Shown one piece after another: positions 43,669 to 52,189 of a stretch of DNA of 64,000 nt. This DNA comes from Acetatifactor muris. Lineage in GTDB: Bacteria; Bacillota; Clostridia; Lachnospirales; Lachnospiraceae. The position numbers and the translations under genes were made by a program. The notes under the pieces were generated by a model. That model worked only from the letters and a program-made list of their open reading frames with translations, ran no database searches and was not told the origin of the DNA. Where the stretch lies: the NCBI RefSeq assembly GCF_024623325.1, contig NZ_JANJZD010000004.1, positions 220,070-284,069 on the forward strand. The letters run 5' to 3'. The number at the start of each line of letters is the position of its first letter. Position 1 is the stretch's first letter.

Positions 43669-44352
43669 ATGAAAAATATAGCCATTATACCTGCTAGAAG
43701 CGGTTCAAAAGGGCTTAAAGATAAGAATGTCAGGGATCTGTGTGGGAAGCCGTTGATAGCATATAGCATTGAAGCAGCACACAGAACAGGCCAGTTTGAT
43801 GAGATCATGGTTTCTACCGATTCTGAACAATATGCTGAAATTGCAAAGAAATATGGGGCGAATGTACCTTTTTTAAGAAGTGCGGCGACAGCCGGTGATA
43901 CGGCCAGTTCGTGGGATATGGTAGAAGAGGTACTGCAGGGCTTTGAACAGATAGGACGAGAATTTGATACGTTTTGTCTTTTACAGCCAACCTCTCCTTT
44001 GCGTACCTCGGATGACATTTCGGCTGCATATGAGTTGTATTATGCAAAAAATGCTACAACTGTTGTATCGCTCTGTGAGCTGGAACATCCGATTTCCTGG
44101 TGTGGACCATTGGGAGAGAATAGCTCGTTGGACGGTTTTATCAAACGGGAGCAGGGAAAACAAAGACAGACACAAAAAAAGTATTACAGGGTAAACGGGG
44201 CAATTTATATTGTTTCAATCTCTGAGTTCCGTAAGGATGCATTTCTGTACAGGGAAAATGCCTATGCTTACATTATGCCAAAAGAGCGGAGTGTGGATAT
44301 TGACACCGAGTCTGACTTTCGGTTTGCAGAATTTTTGATGGGACAACAATAA
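43669..44352 (+). CDS. neuA: CMP-nonulosonic acid cytidylyltransferase (NeuA/LegF family)
   Basis: A 227-residue nucleotidyltransferase: IIPARSGSKGLKDKNVRDL, PLIAYSIEAA, VSTDSEQYAEIAKKYGA, LLQPTSPLRTSDDI, and C-terminal RSVDIDTESDF. It activates the nonulosonic acid with CTP for transfer. ATG 43669 follows AAGGTG, just after neuC. No dedicated sialyltransferase of families 29, 38, 42, 52 or 80 was recognised in the operon, so the transferase must be one of the unassigned enzymes or lie elsewhere. Confidence 0.92.
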   Translation: MKNIAIIPARSGSKGLKDKNVRDLCGKPLIAYSIEAAHRTGQFDEIMVSTDSEQYAEIAKKYGANVPFLRSAATAGDTASSWDMVEEVLQGFEQIGREFDTFCLLQPTSPLRTSDDISAAYELYYAKNATTVVSLCELEHPISWCGPLGENSSLDGFIKREQGKQRQTQKKYYRVNGAIYIVSISEFRKDAFLYRENAYAYIMPKERSVDIDTESDFRFAEFLMGQQ

Positions 44353-44376
44353 CTTATTTTAAAGGTGGTATTAGGC

Positions 44377-45579
44377 ATGTTTAATCTGAATGAATTCATA
44401 AGTACATATGTAACGAAGCGCCCGAGGTCTATGTTTGAGAAGGATATTTCTGATAATCATGGCAGTCTGTCAGATGCAATAGAAGGAAAGCACATCCTTG
44501 TCATTGGCGGGGCCGGAAGCATAGGGTCATCTTTTATCCGGGCAATTCTGCCGTATCAGCCTTCGGAGCTGGTAGTTGTGGACAGCAATGAGAACGCATT
44601 GACGGAGCTGACGAGAGGGCTGCGTTCTTCCGGAAGTTATGTACCGGACATTTATCTATCGTATCCTATGGATTACAGCTCCATTACGTTTCAGAAAATG
44701 TTCAAGGTACATAAAGGCTTTGATATTGTAGCGAATTTTTCCGCACATAAGCACGTCCGTTCCGAGAAGGACATATATTCGGTGGAAGCATTACTGAGAA
44801 ATAATGTGATAAATGCAAAAGGCCTGCTTGATTTACTTGAGACATTCCCACCACAGATCTATTTCTGTGTTTCGACGGACAAGGCGGCAAACCCTGTGAA
44901 TATTATGGGAGCAAGCAAACGGATTATGGAGGATTTGATATTTTCTTATTCATCATTTTTTCCAGTAAAAACGGCCAGGTTCGCTAATGTAGCATTTTCA
45001 AATGGATCTTTACCACAGGGATTCTTGGAGAGAATTAATCAGGGGCAGCCCATATCAGCACCATTGGACGTAAAGAGATATTTTGTATCGCCCCAGGAAT
45101 CTGGCCAAATATGCATGCTGTCTGCCATACTTGGTGCGAATCGTGCTATTTTTTTCCCAAAGCTAGAAGAGCAGCAAATGATGACATTTGACAAGATTGC
45201 AGAAGATCTGCTGGTATATATGGGGTATGAAATTGCCTACTGCAGCAGTGATTTTGAGGCCATAGAAAAAAGTAAAAAGTGGGAAACAGGTATGCCTTAT
45301 CCGGTGCATTTCAGTCGGGCAGATACAAGTGGGGAAAAGGCGTTTGAAGAGTTCTATGTAGAGGGAGAGAATATAGACCTGGAACGGTTCAGGAGTCTTG
45401 GTGTGATTATGAATAAGACTGTACCAGATAAGTCTGCTGTAATAGACTTAATTGCCGACCTTGATAGAGCGTTTGAATCTGAGCGGTGCAATAAAGTGGA
45501 TGTTGTAAATATAATCAGTGCTTATTTACCAAATTTTGAACATATGGAAACTGGGAAAAGTCTTGATGGAAAGATGTAG
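44377..45579 (+). CDS. NDP-GlcNAc 4,6-dehydratase-like enzyme (LegB/FlaA1 type)
   Basis: A 400-residue short-chain dehydrogenase-type protein: NAD site ILVIGGAGSIGSSFIRA, AHKHVRSEKDIYSVEAL, catalytic region CVSTDKAANPVNIMGASKR and FANVAFSNGSLPQGFLERI. In this group Met replaces the usual Tyr, as in PglF/FlaA1. ATG 44377 lies 9 nt after AAAGGTGG. It would make the 4-keto-6-deoxy intermediate for the aminotransferase encoded next. The C-terminal 90 residues are longer than in minimal dehydratases. Confidence 0.85.
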   Translation: MFNLNEFISTYVTKRPRSMFEKDISDNHGSLSDAIEGKHILVIGGAGSIGSSFIRAILPYQPSELVVVDSNENALTELTRGLRSSGSYVPDIYLSYPMDYSSITFQKMFKVHKGFDIVANFSAHKHVRSEKDIYSVEALLRNNVINAKGLLDLLETFPPQIYFCVSTDKAANPVNIMGASKRIMEDLIFSYSSFFPVKTARFANVAFSNGSLPQGFLERINQGQPISAPLDVKRYFVSPQESGQICMLSAILGANRAIFFPKLEEQQMMTFDKIAEDLLVYMGYEIAYCSSDFEAIEKSKKWETGMPYPVHFSRADTSGEKAFEEFYVEGENIDLERFRSLGVIMNKTVPDKSAVIDLIADLDRAFESERCNKVDVVNIISAYLPNFEHMETGKSLDGKM

Positions 45580-45617
45580 GACATATAAAAACCAGGGCGG
45601 AAAGAAGGATAATAAAA

Positions 45618-46772
45618 ATGATCTCTTTGGCTATACCGAATTTAACAGGAAATGAAAGGAAATATTTGATTAACTGCATAGATACAACGTTTGTAAGCTC
45701 TGTTGGCGAGTATGTAACTCAATTTGAAAAGATGGTCGCAGAAGCAACTGGGAGCAGGAATGCTGTTGCTACATCATCAGGAACAACAGGACTTCATGTG
45801 GCATTAAATGCGGTGGGTGTTAAGCATGGCGATCTTGTGATTCTTCCGACATTTACATTTATTGCAAGTGCAAATGCAGTCAGGCACTGTGGAGCAGATC
45901 CATGGTTGATGGATGTGGATACGTCTACTTGGTGCCTGAGTCCTGAAGTTGTAGCGTCTGAAATCAGGGAGCATTGTGAACAACGGAAAGATGGATTATA
46001 CCACAGGGAAAGCGGTAAGAGAGTAGCAGCGTTAATGCCTGTATATACTCTTGGAAATACTCCAAATATGCTGGCATTTCGTGTTGTTGCTGATAAGTAC
46101 AACCTGCCGCTTATAGTTGATGCTGCATGTGCAATTGGAGCGACATTTAACGGTCAGTCTTTTGGTTCCCTTGCCGAGCTGAGTGTGTTGAGCTTCAATG
46201 GAAATAAAACGATTACCTGCGGTGGCGGTGGCGCAGTTGTGGGGAATTGTGAAGAGCAAACAGAACTTGTACGTCATCTTACAACTACAGCCCGTGTGTG
46301 GCCGGATTATGATTTTGATATGGTAGGATTCAATTACAGGATGACTAATATTCAGGCGGCTGTTGGATGTGCACAGATGGAGAGACTATCATCATTTGTC
46401 ACTGTAAAAAGGAATATACATCAATATTATAAAATCAATTTAGAGGAACTGACCAGAAAAGGAATAACTTTTTTCCCATCAACTGAAGGGAGCTCCTGCT
46501 GGTTTTCTGGTATTGTGTTGCCGGCAGGGGAAACTCTGAAAATGGCAAAGCATATATGCTCATTATTAAAAGAAGATGATATTGAGGCACGCACATTCTG
46601 GAAACCTGTACATCTTCAAAAACCATATGGAAATTGTCCCAAAAGTGATATAAGTGTCTCGGAAGATCTGTGGCAGAGAATTGTCACCTTGCCTTGTAGT
46701 ACGAATATCACTGAAGAAGAGTTGGCCAAAGTTGTTATATCCATAAAGAAGATAGTGGGTAAATTGTTGTAA
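45618..46772 (+). CDS. LegC-type PLP aminotransferase (DegT family)
   Basis: A 384-residue aminotransferase: VSSVGEYVTQFE, ATSSGTTGLHVALNAVGV, LPTFTFIASANAVRHCGA, MPVYTLGN, IVDAACAIGA and the PLP Lys in SFNGNKTITCGGGGAVV. The family aminates 4-keto-6-deoxy-HexNAc nucleotides in legionaminic acid synthesis. Unlike the operon's first gene it retains the catalytic Lys. AGAAGGATAAT lies upstream. Last intact gene of the operon; only gene fragments follow. Confidence 0.9.
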   Translation: MISLAIPNLTGNERKYLINCIDTTFVSSVGEYVTQFEKMVAEATGSRNAVATSSGTTGLHVALNAVGVKHGDLVILPTFTFIASANAVRHCGADPWLMDVDTSTWCLSPEVVASEIREHCEQRKDGLYHRESGKRVAALMPVYTLGNTPNMLAFRVVADKYNLPLIVDAACAIGATFNGQSFGSLAELSVLSFNGNKTITCGGGGAVVGNCEEQTELVRHLTTTARVWPDYDFDMVGFNYRMTNIQAAVGCAQMERLSSFVTVKRNIHQYYKINLEELTRKGITFFPSTEGSSCWFSGIVLPAGETLKMAKHICSLLKEDDIEARTFWKPVHLQKPYGNCPKSDISVSEDLWQRIVTLPCSTNITEEELAKVVISIKKIVGKLL

Positions 46773-46789
46773 CAGCCTACCTCATTGCC

Positions 46790-46985
46790 CATCCGGCAAT
46801 CGGCGGAATGTGCCGGAAATTCCCAGACCTTTTAATAGATTCTGCAGCGAGTTAAAGGCTTTCCTCTCGATATCCTCCTACAGAAGAAAGGCTTCCTGGG
46901 CTGTTACCGCTCTGAAACGTATATAAATAAATGGTATTTTCGGACAATTCGTCGCTGACGAAAGATTTTTCCACGGTTGCCCTGT
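46790..46985 (-). pseudogene. Fragment of a lipoprotein gene, related to the one at 19039-19722
   Basis: On the minus strand the sequence matches the C-terminal third of the intact lipoprotein, including the block SDELSENTIYLYTFQ, but with a deletion of about 45 bp and frame damage. The remaining part of the gene is absent. Confidence 0.75.
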
Positions 46986-47192
46986 TGATGCCCGCCAGCC
47001 CGGCAGTCTCCCCTTTGTTGAATCCCTGTTTTCTTAGTTCCCGCACCCGTTTCACCACTTTCATTTTCTTTTCCGCATTTGCATTATGTTCTGCGGTTGG
47101 GGAATCTTCCTTAATAGGTTTATCCCAGTAATCCCCGGTGAGATTCCCGTCATAATGAGATGCTTCTGTGTAAAGGTACTATTCTTTCCACT

Positions 47193-47378
47193 TTAAAACC
47201 CGCCGGCAAACCTGACAAAATCTATAAGCCAGTGCATACCCGCTGCCATCTGCAGGTTCTTCCTTTCCATCAACAGCGCCATGGGCAGGCCAAAAAGCAC
47301 ACCGTCCAATACACACATTACAATTGCCTGTCCTGGTGCTTTCACAAATAAGTCAGGGTAGTGAAGCAGCGTTTGGGG
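47193..47378 (-). pseudogene. C-terminal fragment of a CPBP (CAAX-protease-like) membrane protease
   Basis: The minus-strand frame reads LHYPDLFVKAPGQAIVM, VLFGLPMALLMERKNLQMA and MHWLIDFVRFAGGF before TAA. This matches the last helices of CPBP-family intramembrane proteases, including the His of the second active-site motif. The N-terminal half is missing. The stretch 46986-47192 and 47379-47510 shows no gene. Confidence 0.6.
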
Positions 47379-47510
47379 ACAACCAATAAAGCATAAATGT
47401 AGATCCTGGAAAACTGTTTTTTTACCTTCCCATGGAGCAAACAGCGGGCATATGCCAAGGAGTCTTATCAGATTTTATCAAAAACCGCCTCAAATCTTAT
47501 CTCAATCCCG

Positions 47511-49829
47511 TCACCGATTCTCATCTACATAGAGCTGTACCCGACTCTGGATAACCTTCGCCGTTTCCTCCACAGTTTTCTGACCGGCATAGAAGGCTGC
47601 CGCTTCCTCAGAAATGATGGAACGGATTTCGTTCCCGCTGTCCATGAAAGTGAAAGACGGACAGGCATTGGAAAGCAGGGAGAGAATCAGTTCCGCTTCT
47701 TCCCTGGTGGCGGTATGGTAGGTATAGCTCCAGCCGTCGCCGTACTGGACGCTGGAGGTATTTCCGATGACCACGGGTTCGCCGTTTTCATCCAGGTAAA
47801 TCTCACCTTTTTCATCCAGCATGTATTTCACGGCCACAGCATCCTCCAGACAGTTTTCCAGCCTCTGCTTCACTGAGGGAAACCCCATGCCGTTGCTGCC
47901 GCCTTCCTCTGACAGCATGCTTTCTATAAAGGTCCATGCGCCGTCTTTGTTCTTCGACCCGGAGGTGATGGCGTAGGAAAAAATAGCTGTCATGGCGTGT
48001 CTGCCGCCTTCAGCGGTAGGATAACCGATACAGACTGCGTCACTGCCAAAGGTTTCAAGGTCGATCTGTATGGTATCAAAGTTATATAGCTCCACTGTTT
48101 TCAGCAGCACTTCGCCGCTTTGAATCCTGGACGGGGTGGAGGGACGGTCCGGGTCGTACTCCACTGTCTCCGGGAATCTCTTTACGAATTCCAGAAGGCT
48201 TTTAAACTGTTCCGAGTCAAAGCTGCATTCACCGGTATTCCAGTTCACGAAAGCATTCTCTCCATACTCCATCAGGAAATTCATGATATCATTTCTGTCA
48301 GCTCCGTCGAAAAGCTCCGCATCCGGATTGGCGTCAGCCAATGCAATGACGTTCTCCGGTGTCCACGCAGCTTCCGGATCTATCTGCCCTGCATTTCCCA
48401 TAACTGTTTCCAGGAAAACCGCATAGGGAATTGTGACCAGTGTACCGTCAAAGGTATAGGTATCCAGGATTTCACTGACAAAGTCCTCCGGGCCGAAGAC
48501 ACTGCTTTGTTCCAGATAAGGGGAAAGGTCCTGGAAGACATCCTGTGCCGCCAGCTGTGTAAGGTTCAGCCCTGTCACTTCCAGAAGATCAGGGCAATGG
48601 TCCGATACCAGATCTGCGTATAACCGGGCGAGGGCATCTTCCAGAGTGAAGTTTTCATGGTTTTCATAATTGTAATATTCCTTAAGAACAATGCGGTATT
48701 TCTCATTGCTTCTGTTGAATCTGACCACAGCAGGTTCATAATTATAGGCGCCTGTCAGAACGCCCAGGACGAGAGTTTCCTTTTGGACCGCTTCTTCCGG
48801 ACTTACTTTCGTAAGCAGAGCAAGCTCACCGCTTCTGTCCTGTGTCTTCAGTACTGCGGCAATACGGCCCTCCACGGTCTGTCCGAAGCCCAGGACGCTC
48901 TGTCCGGAAATGTCGCAGTCCATCCAGGAAAACAGGGCTTCTGCCTGTTCCGGAGCGGCAGGGTCATAAGTATAGACACTTGTACGGTCCTGCATGAGAA
49001 AGCTTTGGTCCGGATGAGGAGAAAAGGTATTGACAGTGGGAAAATCTCCGCATACTTCAGTAAGGGCTTTGCCATCAAAGTCAATTTCCGCCAGGGTATC
49101 TCCCTGTCCGCCGTATCCTGCCTCCCCATAACTTAAGTACATTTTGTCCTTTCCGTCACGGTAAAGTCCGCTGATCAGAAGGCTGGCAGAGGAATCCTGC
49201 TCCGAGGCCGACATTCCGGAGGCCATTTCTCCAGGGGATAGTATCCCTTTGTACTCTCCCTGCTCATCATACAGCCAGACAACACTGTCGCCGGCGATAT
49301 AGATTCTGCCCCGGCCGTCGGTTTCCATGGCGTTGATACGGACACCTGTCTCCGGATTCGCCAGTAACTGTTCCGTAACATCCTGGGAGAAAATCAGCTC
49401 CCCATCCGGGTGGAATTTGCAGAGAAGAAATCCGGGCTCAACCTCTTCCGTGGGAAAAGTCTGTGCTATGGCGTAAAGGCTGCCGTCCTCTCCAAAGGTG
49501 TATTCTGTCATCGCCTGATTGCGGGGGCCCTCCGGCCAGACCAGAGGAAAAGAGCCTGTGGTCCGGTCCTGGAGAGAAAATGTGTTGATCAGCAGCTCAT
49601 AATACTGGATCTCTTCCGACCAGGCATAGGAGAGATAGCAGAGTGTATCTGTCGTGATCCGCATTCCGTCATAATCAATATTCTCTCCTTCAAGGGAGAG
49701 AAATTCCGGCACATAGAGCGATTGCTGGGATTGTATCGCCGGGAGGGGTTCCCCGCCGGTTTCTCTGCTGCCGCAGCCGGATAATGTGACAAGGATAAGC
49801 AGGAAAAGGGAGATAAGTTCTTTTTTCAT
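47511..49829 (-). CDS. Lipoprotein with beta-propeller-like and solute-binding domains
   Basis: A 772-residue lipoprotein: ATG 49829 after AGGAGGAATT, signal helix and lipobox VTLSGC (Cys about residue 19). Residues 30-350 show repeated short beta segments with blades like EYTFGEDGSLYAIAQ, DGRGRIYIAGDSVVWLYDEQGEYKG and DGKDKMYLSYGEAGYGG, suggesting a propeller. From about 355 (LVLGVLTGAYNYEPAVVRFNRSNEKYRI) to the end is an extracellular solute-binding protein domain of carbohydrate type. No permease genes lie next to it, so the permease is elsewhere or it acts as a sensor. Ligand unknown. Confidence 0.8.
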   Translation of the reverse strand: MKKELISLFLLILVTLSGCGSRETGGEPLPAIQSQQSLYVPEFLSLEGENIDYDGMRITTDTLCYLSYAWSEEIQYYELLINTFSLQDRTTGSFPLVWPEGPRNQAMTEYTFGEDGSLYAIAQTFPTEEVEPGFLLCKFHPDGELIFSQDVTEQLLANPETGVRINAMETDGRGRIYIAGDSVVWLYDEQGEYKGILSPGEMASGMSASEQDSSASLLISGLYRDGKDKMYLSYGEAGYGGQGDTLAEIDFDGKALTEVCGDFPTVNTFSPHPDQSFLMQDRTSVYTYDPAAPEQAEALFSWMDCDISGQSVLGFGQTVEGRIAAVLKTQDRSGELALLTKVSPEEAVQKETLVLGVLTGAYNYEPAVVRFNRSNEKYRIVLKEYYNYENHENFTLEDALARLYADLVSDHCPDLLEVTGLNLTQLAAQDVFQDLSPYLEQSSVFGPEDFVSEILDTYTFDGTLVTIPYAVFLETVMGNAGQIDPEAAWTPENVIALADANPDAELFDGADRNDIMNFLMEYGENAFVNWNTGECSFDSEQFKSLLEFVKRFPETVEYDPDRPSTPSRIQSGEVLLKTVELYNFDTIQIDLETFGSDAVCIGYPTAEGGRHAMTAIFSYAITSGSKNKDGAWTFIESMLSEEGGSNGMGFPSVKQRLENCLEDAVAVKYMLDEKGEIYLDENGEPVVIGNTSSVQYGDGWSYTYHTATREEAELILSLLSNACPSFTFMDSGNEIRSIISEEAAAFYAGQKTVEETAKVIQSRVQLYVDENR

Positions 49830-49998
49830 AGTTAAAATTCCTCCTGTTGGCAGGTAAGTTGTAGGGACCTTTGTCTATTAATCCTGTCTGCGGACATTTT
49901 GTTACAGATAATCCCGGCCTTTTTTGTTTTTACTTTTAGCTGTTTACGCATTCAACAAAAGGCATTCAACATAAATGATGAAAAATAAATAGAAGTCA

Positions 49999-50027
49999 TT
50001 GTATTCTATTTTCGCATATGCTACAAT
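49999..50027 (+). promoter_or_regulatory. Promoter of the GNAT-kinase fusion gene
   Basis: TTGTAT (49999-50004), 17-bp spacer, TACAAT (50022-50027). It predicts a leader of about 320 nt that contains a short ORF and three hairpins. Confidence 0.7.
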
Positions 50028-50075
50028 TATTTCAAATCTATTTTGGCGAAGCCTGAAAGGAGGAAACGAAATCAT

Positions 50076-50108
50076 ATGACTGTAATTTACGAGGTATTTG
50101 AGATGTAA
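50076..50108 (+). other. Leader peptide of 10 codons
   Basis: ATG 50076 has a near-perfect ribosome site (GAAAGGAGGAAAC) and encodes MTVIYEVFEM. The strong site on so short a frame suggests translation itself is the signal. The stop lies at the base of the first hairpin. Confidence 0.6.
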
Positions 50109-50171
50109 AACGGAATATAGGGTGCAGACAATTACCGAGGCGTAAGACCTCACTGTTGTTGTGCCGTTTTT
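50107..50171 (+). terminator. Leader hairpin 1, terminator-like
   Basis: AAAACGG pairs with CCGTTTT over a distance, with inner pairing including GAGG/CCTC, and ends in five T. The left arm overlaps the leader-peptide stop, so a ribosome there could open it. Confidence 0.5.
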
Positions 50172-50209
50172 AAGTAACCTTTCGTGAATGCTATAACTTT
50201 CGGCTGCAG

Positions 50210-50235
50210 CACACTCAGAGGGTGTGTTATTTTTA
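50210..50235 (+). terminator. Leader hairpin 2, terminator-like
   Basis: CACACTC pairs with GGGTGTG around AGA (one G-U), followed by TTATTTTT. Confidence 0.6.
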
Positions 50236-50247
50236 TGCCCATAATCA

Positions 50248-50293
50248 GCCGCAGGAAGTACTCGCTGATGAGGATGCTTTCTGCGGCATTTTT
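50248..50293 (+). terminator. Leader hairpin 3, terminator-like
   Basis: GCCGCAG pairs with CTGCGGC across 26 nt, followed by ATTTTTG. It lies about 65 nt before the start of the resistance-like gene. Confidence 0.55.
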
Positions 50294-50357
50294 GCGCCCG
50301 TTTTCAGGTATGGATTTGAGTGGAAAGCAGAAAAAGAAAATACGGAGGTAATAAGCA

Positions 50358-52016
50358 TTGAATATCAGTATCAGGAAGGAAACACCTGGAGATTACCGCA
50401 TTGTGGAGGAGATGACGCGTGAAGCATTTTGGGGAAGCATGGACCATCCGACCTGCGACGGAGAACATTTGCTGGTACACAAGTTGAGGAAGCTGCCTGT
50501 TTTTGTGCCGGAACTTGATTTTGTGGCGGAAGTGGAAGGCGAAATTACAGGTCATATCATTTACAGTCTGGCAAAAGTAATGACGCCGGATCATGGGGAA
50601 ATAGAGGTTTTGAATTTTGGTCCCCTCAGCGTGCATCCGGACTATAAAAGGAGGGGCGTGGGGACGGCGCTGACGCGTCACTCTATTGCCGAGGCAGCCA
50701 GGTTGGGATACAGGGCAATCATTTTCTATGGGCATCCCGATTATTATCCGAGATTTGGATTCAGGAGAGCAGGCAGGTATGGTATTGTATCCGCCGACGG
50801 GAGCAGCCCGGACTCTCTGATGGCAATGGAACTGTACGACGGCGCTCTGGACGGTATCACGGGTCGGTATATCGAAGACGAAGTCTATGAGATTGATCCG
50901 AAGGAAATGGCAGAATTTGAAAAAGAGTTTCCTTACAAAGAACCAGTGCGTCTTCCGTCTGTTGAAGTCCTGTCTGATCAACTTCCCGAAGGGGTAAAAC
51001 AGACATTTGCGCAGCATGGAATCCGGTTTGTATCACAGCTGCAGCGGTTCAGCGGTGCAGAACTCCTGAACTGGGAAGGGATGGATGAGCAGCTGCTTAT
51101 CAGAATCAACGGAATACTGTCACAGCTGGGACAACCTTGTAAGCTGCTGCCTTCATCTTATATTCTGCAGCTTACCGAACTGGGGGTGCGGAATCCGGTT
51201 TGTTCGCTGATTCGATCAAAAGCCGGAATCTCTTTGTATCGTGTGGAATCAGAGGGAAGAAAATGGATCCTGAAGGTCTTTGAGAATCAGGAAGACGCCC
51301 GTGAAATTGACAATTATCTGATGCTGTCAAAGCTGGAAATACCAACTTTGCCGCTATTGGGTTACACAAAAAACGCAATACTGTTGCCTGATGTAGAGGC
51401 AAGCGACGAATACCGGCTTGGAAATGAAGATGATTTGAGTGATCCGAAGGTGGCAAGAGCCATTGCCGGATGGTACAGGATGCTTCATAAAAAAGGTCGT
51501 GCTTATCTTTCCGACAGGAAAATTCCTATGTATGACGAATCGGATCTGTTCACCGCAGACAATATGAAGGAAATCGCGGAAAAGACCAGTACTGTGGAAA
51601 ATGTGCTTTGGCAGATAATCAGAGAGAACTACGGTACAATCAGCAGTCGAATTGACGCTTTGCCCCGGACGCTGACATACAATGACTTTTACTGGACGAA
51701 TCTGATTGTGTCCCAAAACTGTGAAAGCGCGTTTATGTTTGATTATAATTTGCTGGGTAAGGGTATCGCTTACGGGGATATTCGCAATGTAACCAGCTCT
51801 CTTTCCAGGGAAGCGGCGGAAGCGTTCCTGCAGGAATACAGCGACGACATCGCTGAAGGGGAGAAAAAAGCAGATGTCTTTATTGCACCGCTCGTGACAC
51901 TGTCTGCAGCCTGCAAGAGTGACACATTTCCTTCCTGGGCAAAAGCCTCGCTTGCGGAATTGAAAAACGGAGATATCTTAAGACATCTGAAAGAATGGCT
52001 ATGCATGGAGGAATGA
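50358..52016 (+). CDS. GNAT acetyltransferase fused to an aminoglycoside-phosphotransferase-like domain
   Basis: A 552-residue fusion. The start is TTG 50358, 8 nt after GGAGGT. Residues 1-165 are a GNAT domain (FGPLSVHPDYKRRGVGTALTRH acetyl-CoA loop, YYPRFGF). Residues 195-265 form a small helical segment. Residues 270-552 are APH/choline-kinase-like: ILKVFENQEDAREI, catalytic loop TYNDFYWTNLIV (Asn in place of the usual His, Asp and Asn kept) and metal Asp in FMFDYN. The pairing recalls bifunctional drug-modifying enzymes, and the leader resembles antibiotic-inducible attenuators. Whether it confers resistance is unknown. Confidence 0.8.
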   Translation: MNISIRKETPGDYRIVEEMTREAFWGSMDHPTCDGEHLLVHKLRKLPVFVPELDFVAEVEGEITGHIIYSLAKVMTPDHGEIEVLNFGPLSVHPDYKRRGVGTALTRHSIAEAARLGYRAIIFYGHPDYYPRFGFRRAGRYGIVSADGSSPDSLMAMELYDGALDGITGRYIEDEVYEIDPKEMAEFEKEFPYKEPVRLPSVEVLSDQLPEGVKQTFAQHGIRFVSQLQRFSGAELLNWEGMDEQLLIRINGILSQLGQPCKLLPSSYILQLTELGVRNPVCSLIRSKAGISLYRVESEGRKWILKVFENQEDAREIDNYLMLSKLEIPTLPLLGYTKNAILLPDVEASDEYRLGNEDDLSDPKVARAIAGWYRMLHKKGRAYLSDRKIPMYDESDLFTADNMKEIAEKTSTVENVLWQIIRENYGTISSRIDALPRTLTYNDFYWTNLIVSQNCESAFMFDYNLLGKGIAYGDIRNVTSSLSREAAEAFLQEYSDDIAEGEKKADVFIAPLVTLSAACKSDTFPSWAKASLAELKNGDILRHLKEWLCMEE

Positions 52017-52096
52017 AGATGCGCTGTCATTGTCTCCTTGGAAAGGAATAAGCTTTCTGTGACAGTAGTTTTTCCGGTTTTTTTATGCTTTTTTAA

Positions 52097-52125
52097 TTGC
52101 AATGGCACAGTGTGGTTACTATAAT
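52097..52125 (+). promoter_or_regulatory. Promoter of the ABC exporter pair
   Basis: TTGCAA (52097-52102), 17-bp spacer, TATAAT (52120-52125), with the first start codon 65 bp downstream. Confidence 0.75.
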
Positions 52126-52189
52126 GTAAGAACGCCTGTGATGGAAGAATCTGGGACTGCTTTTCCGGCAGGCGCGGAAGGAGACTGGT

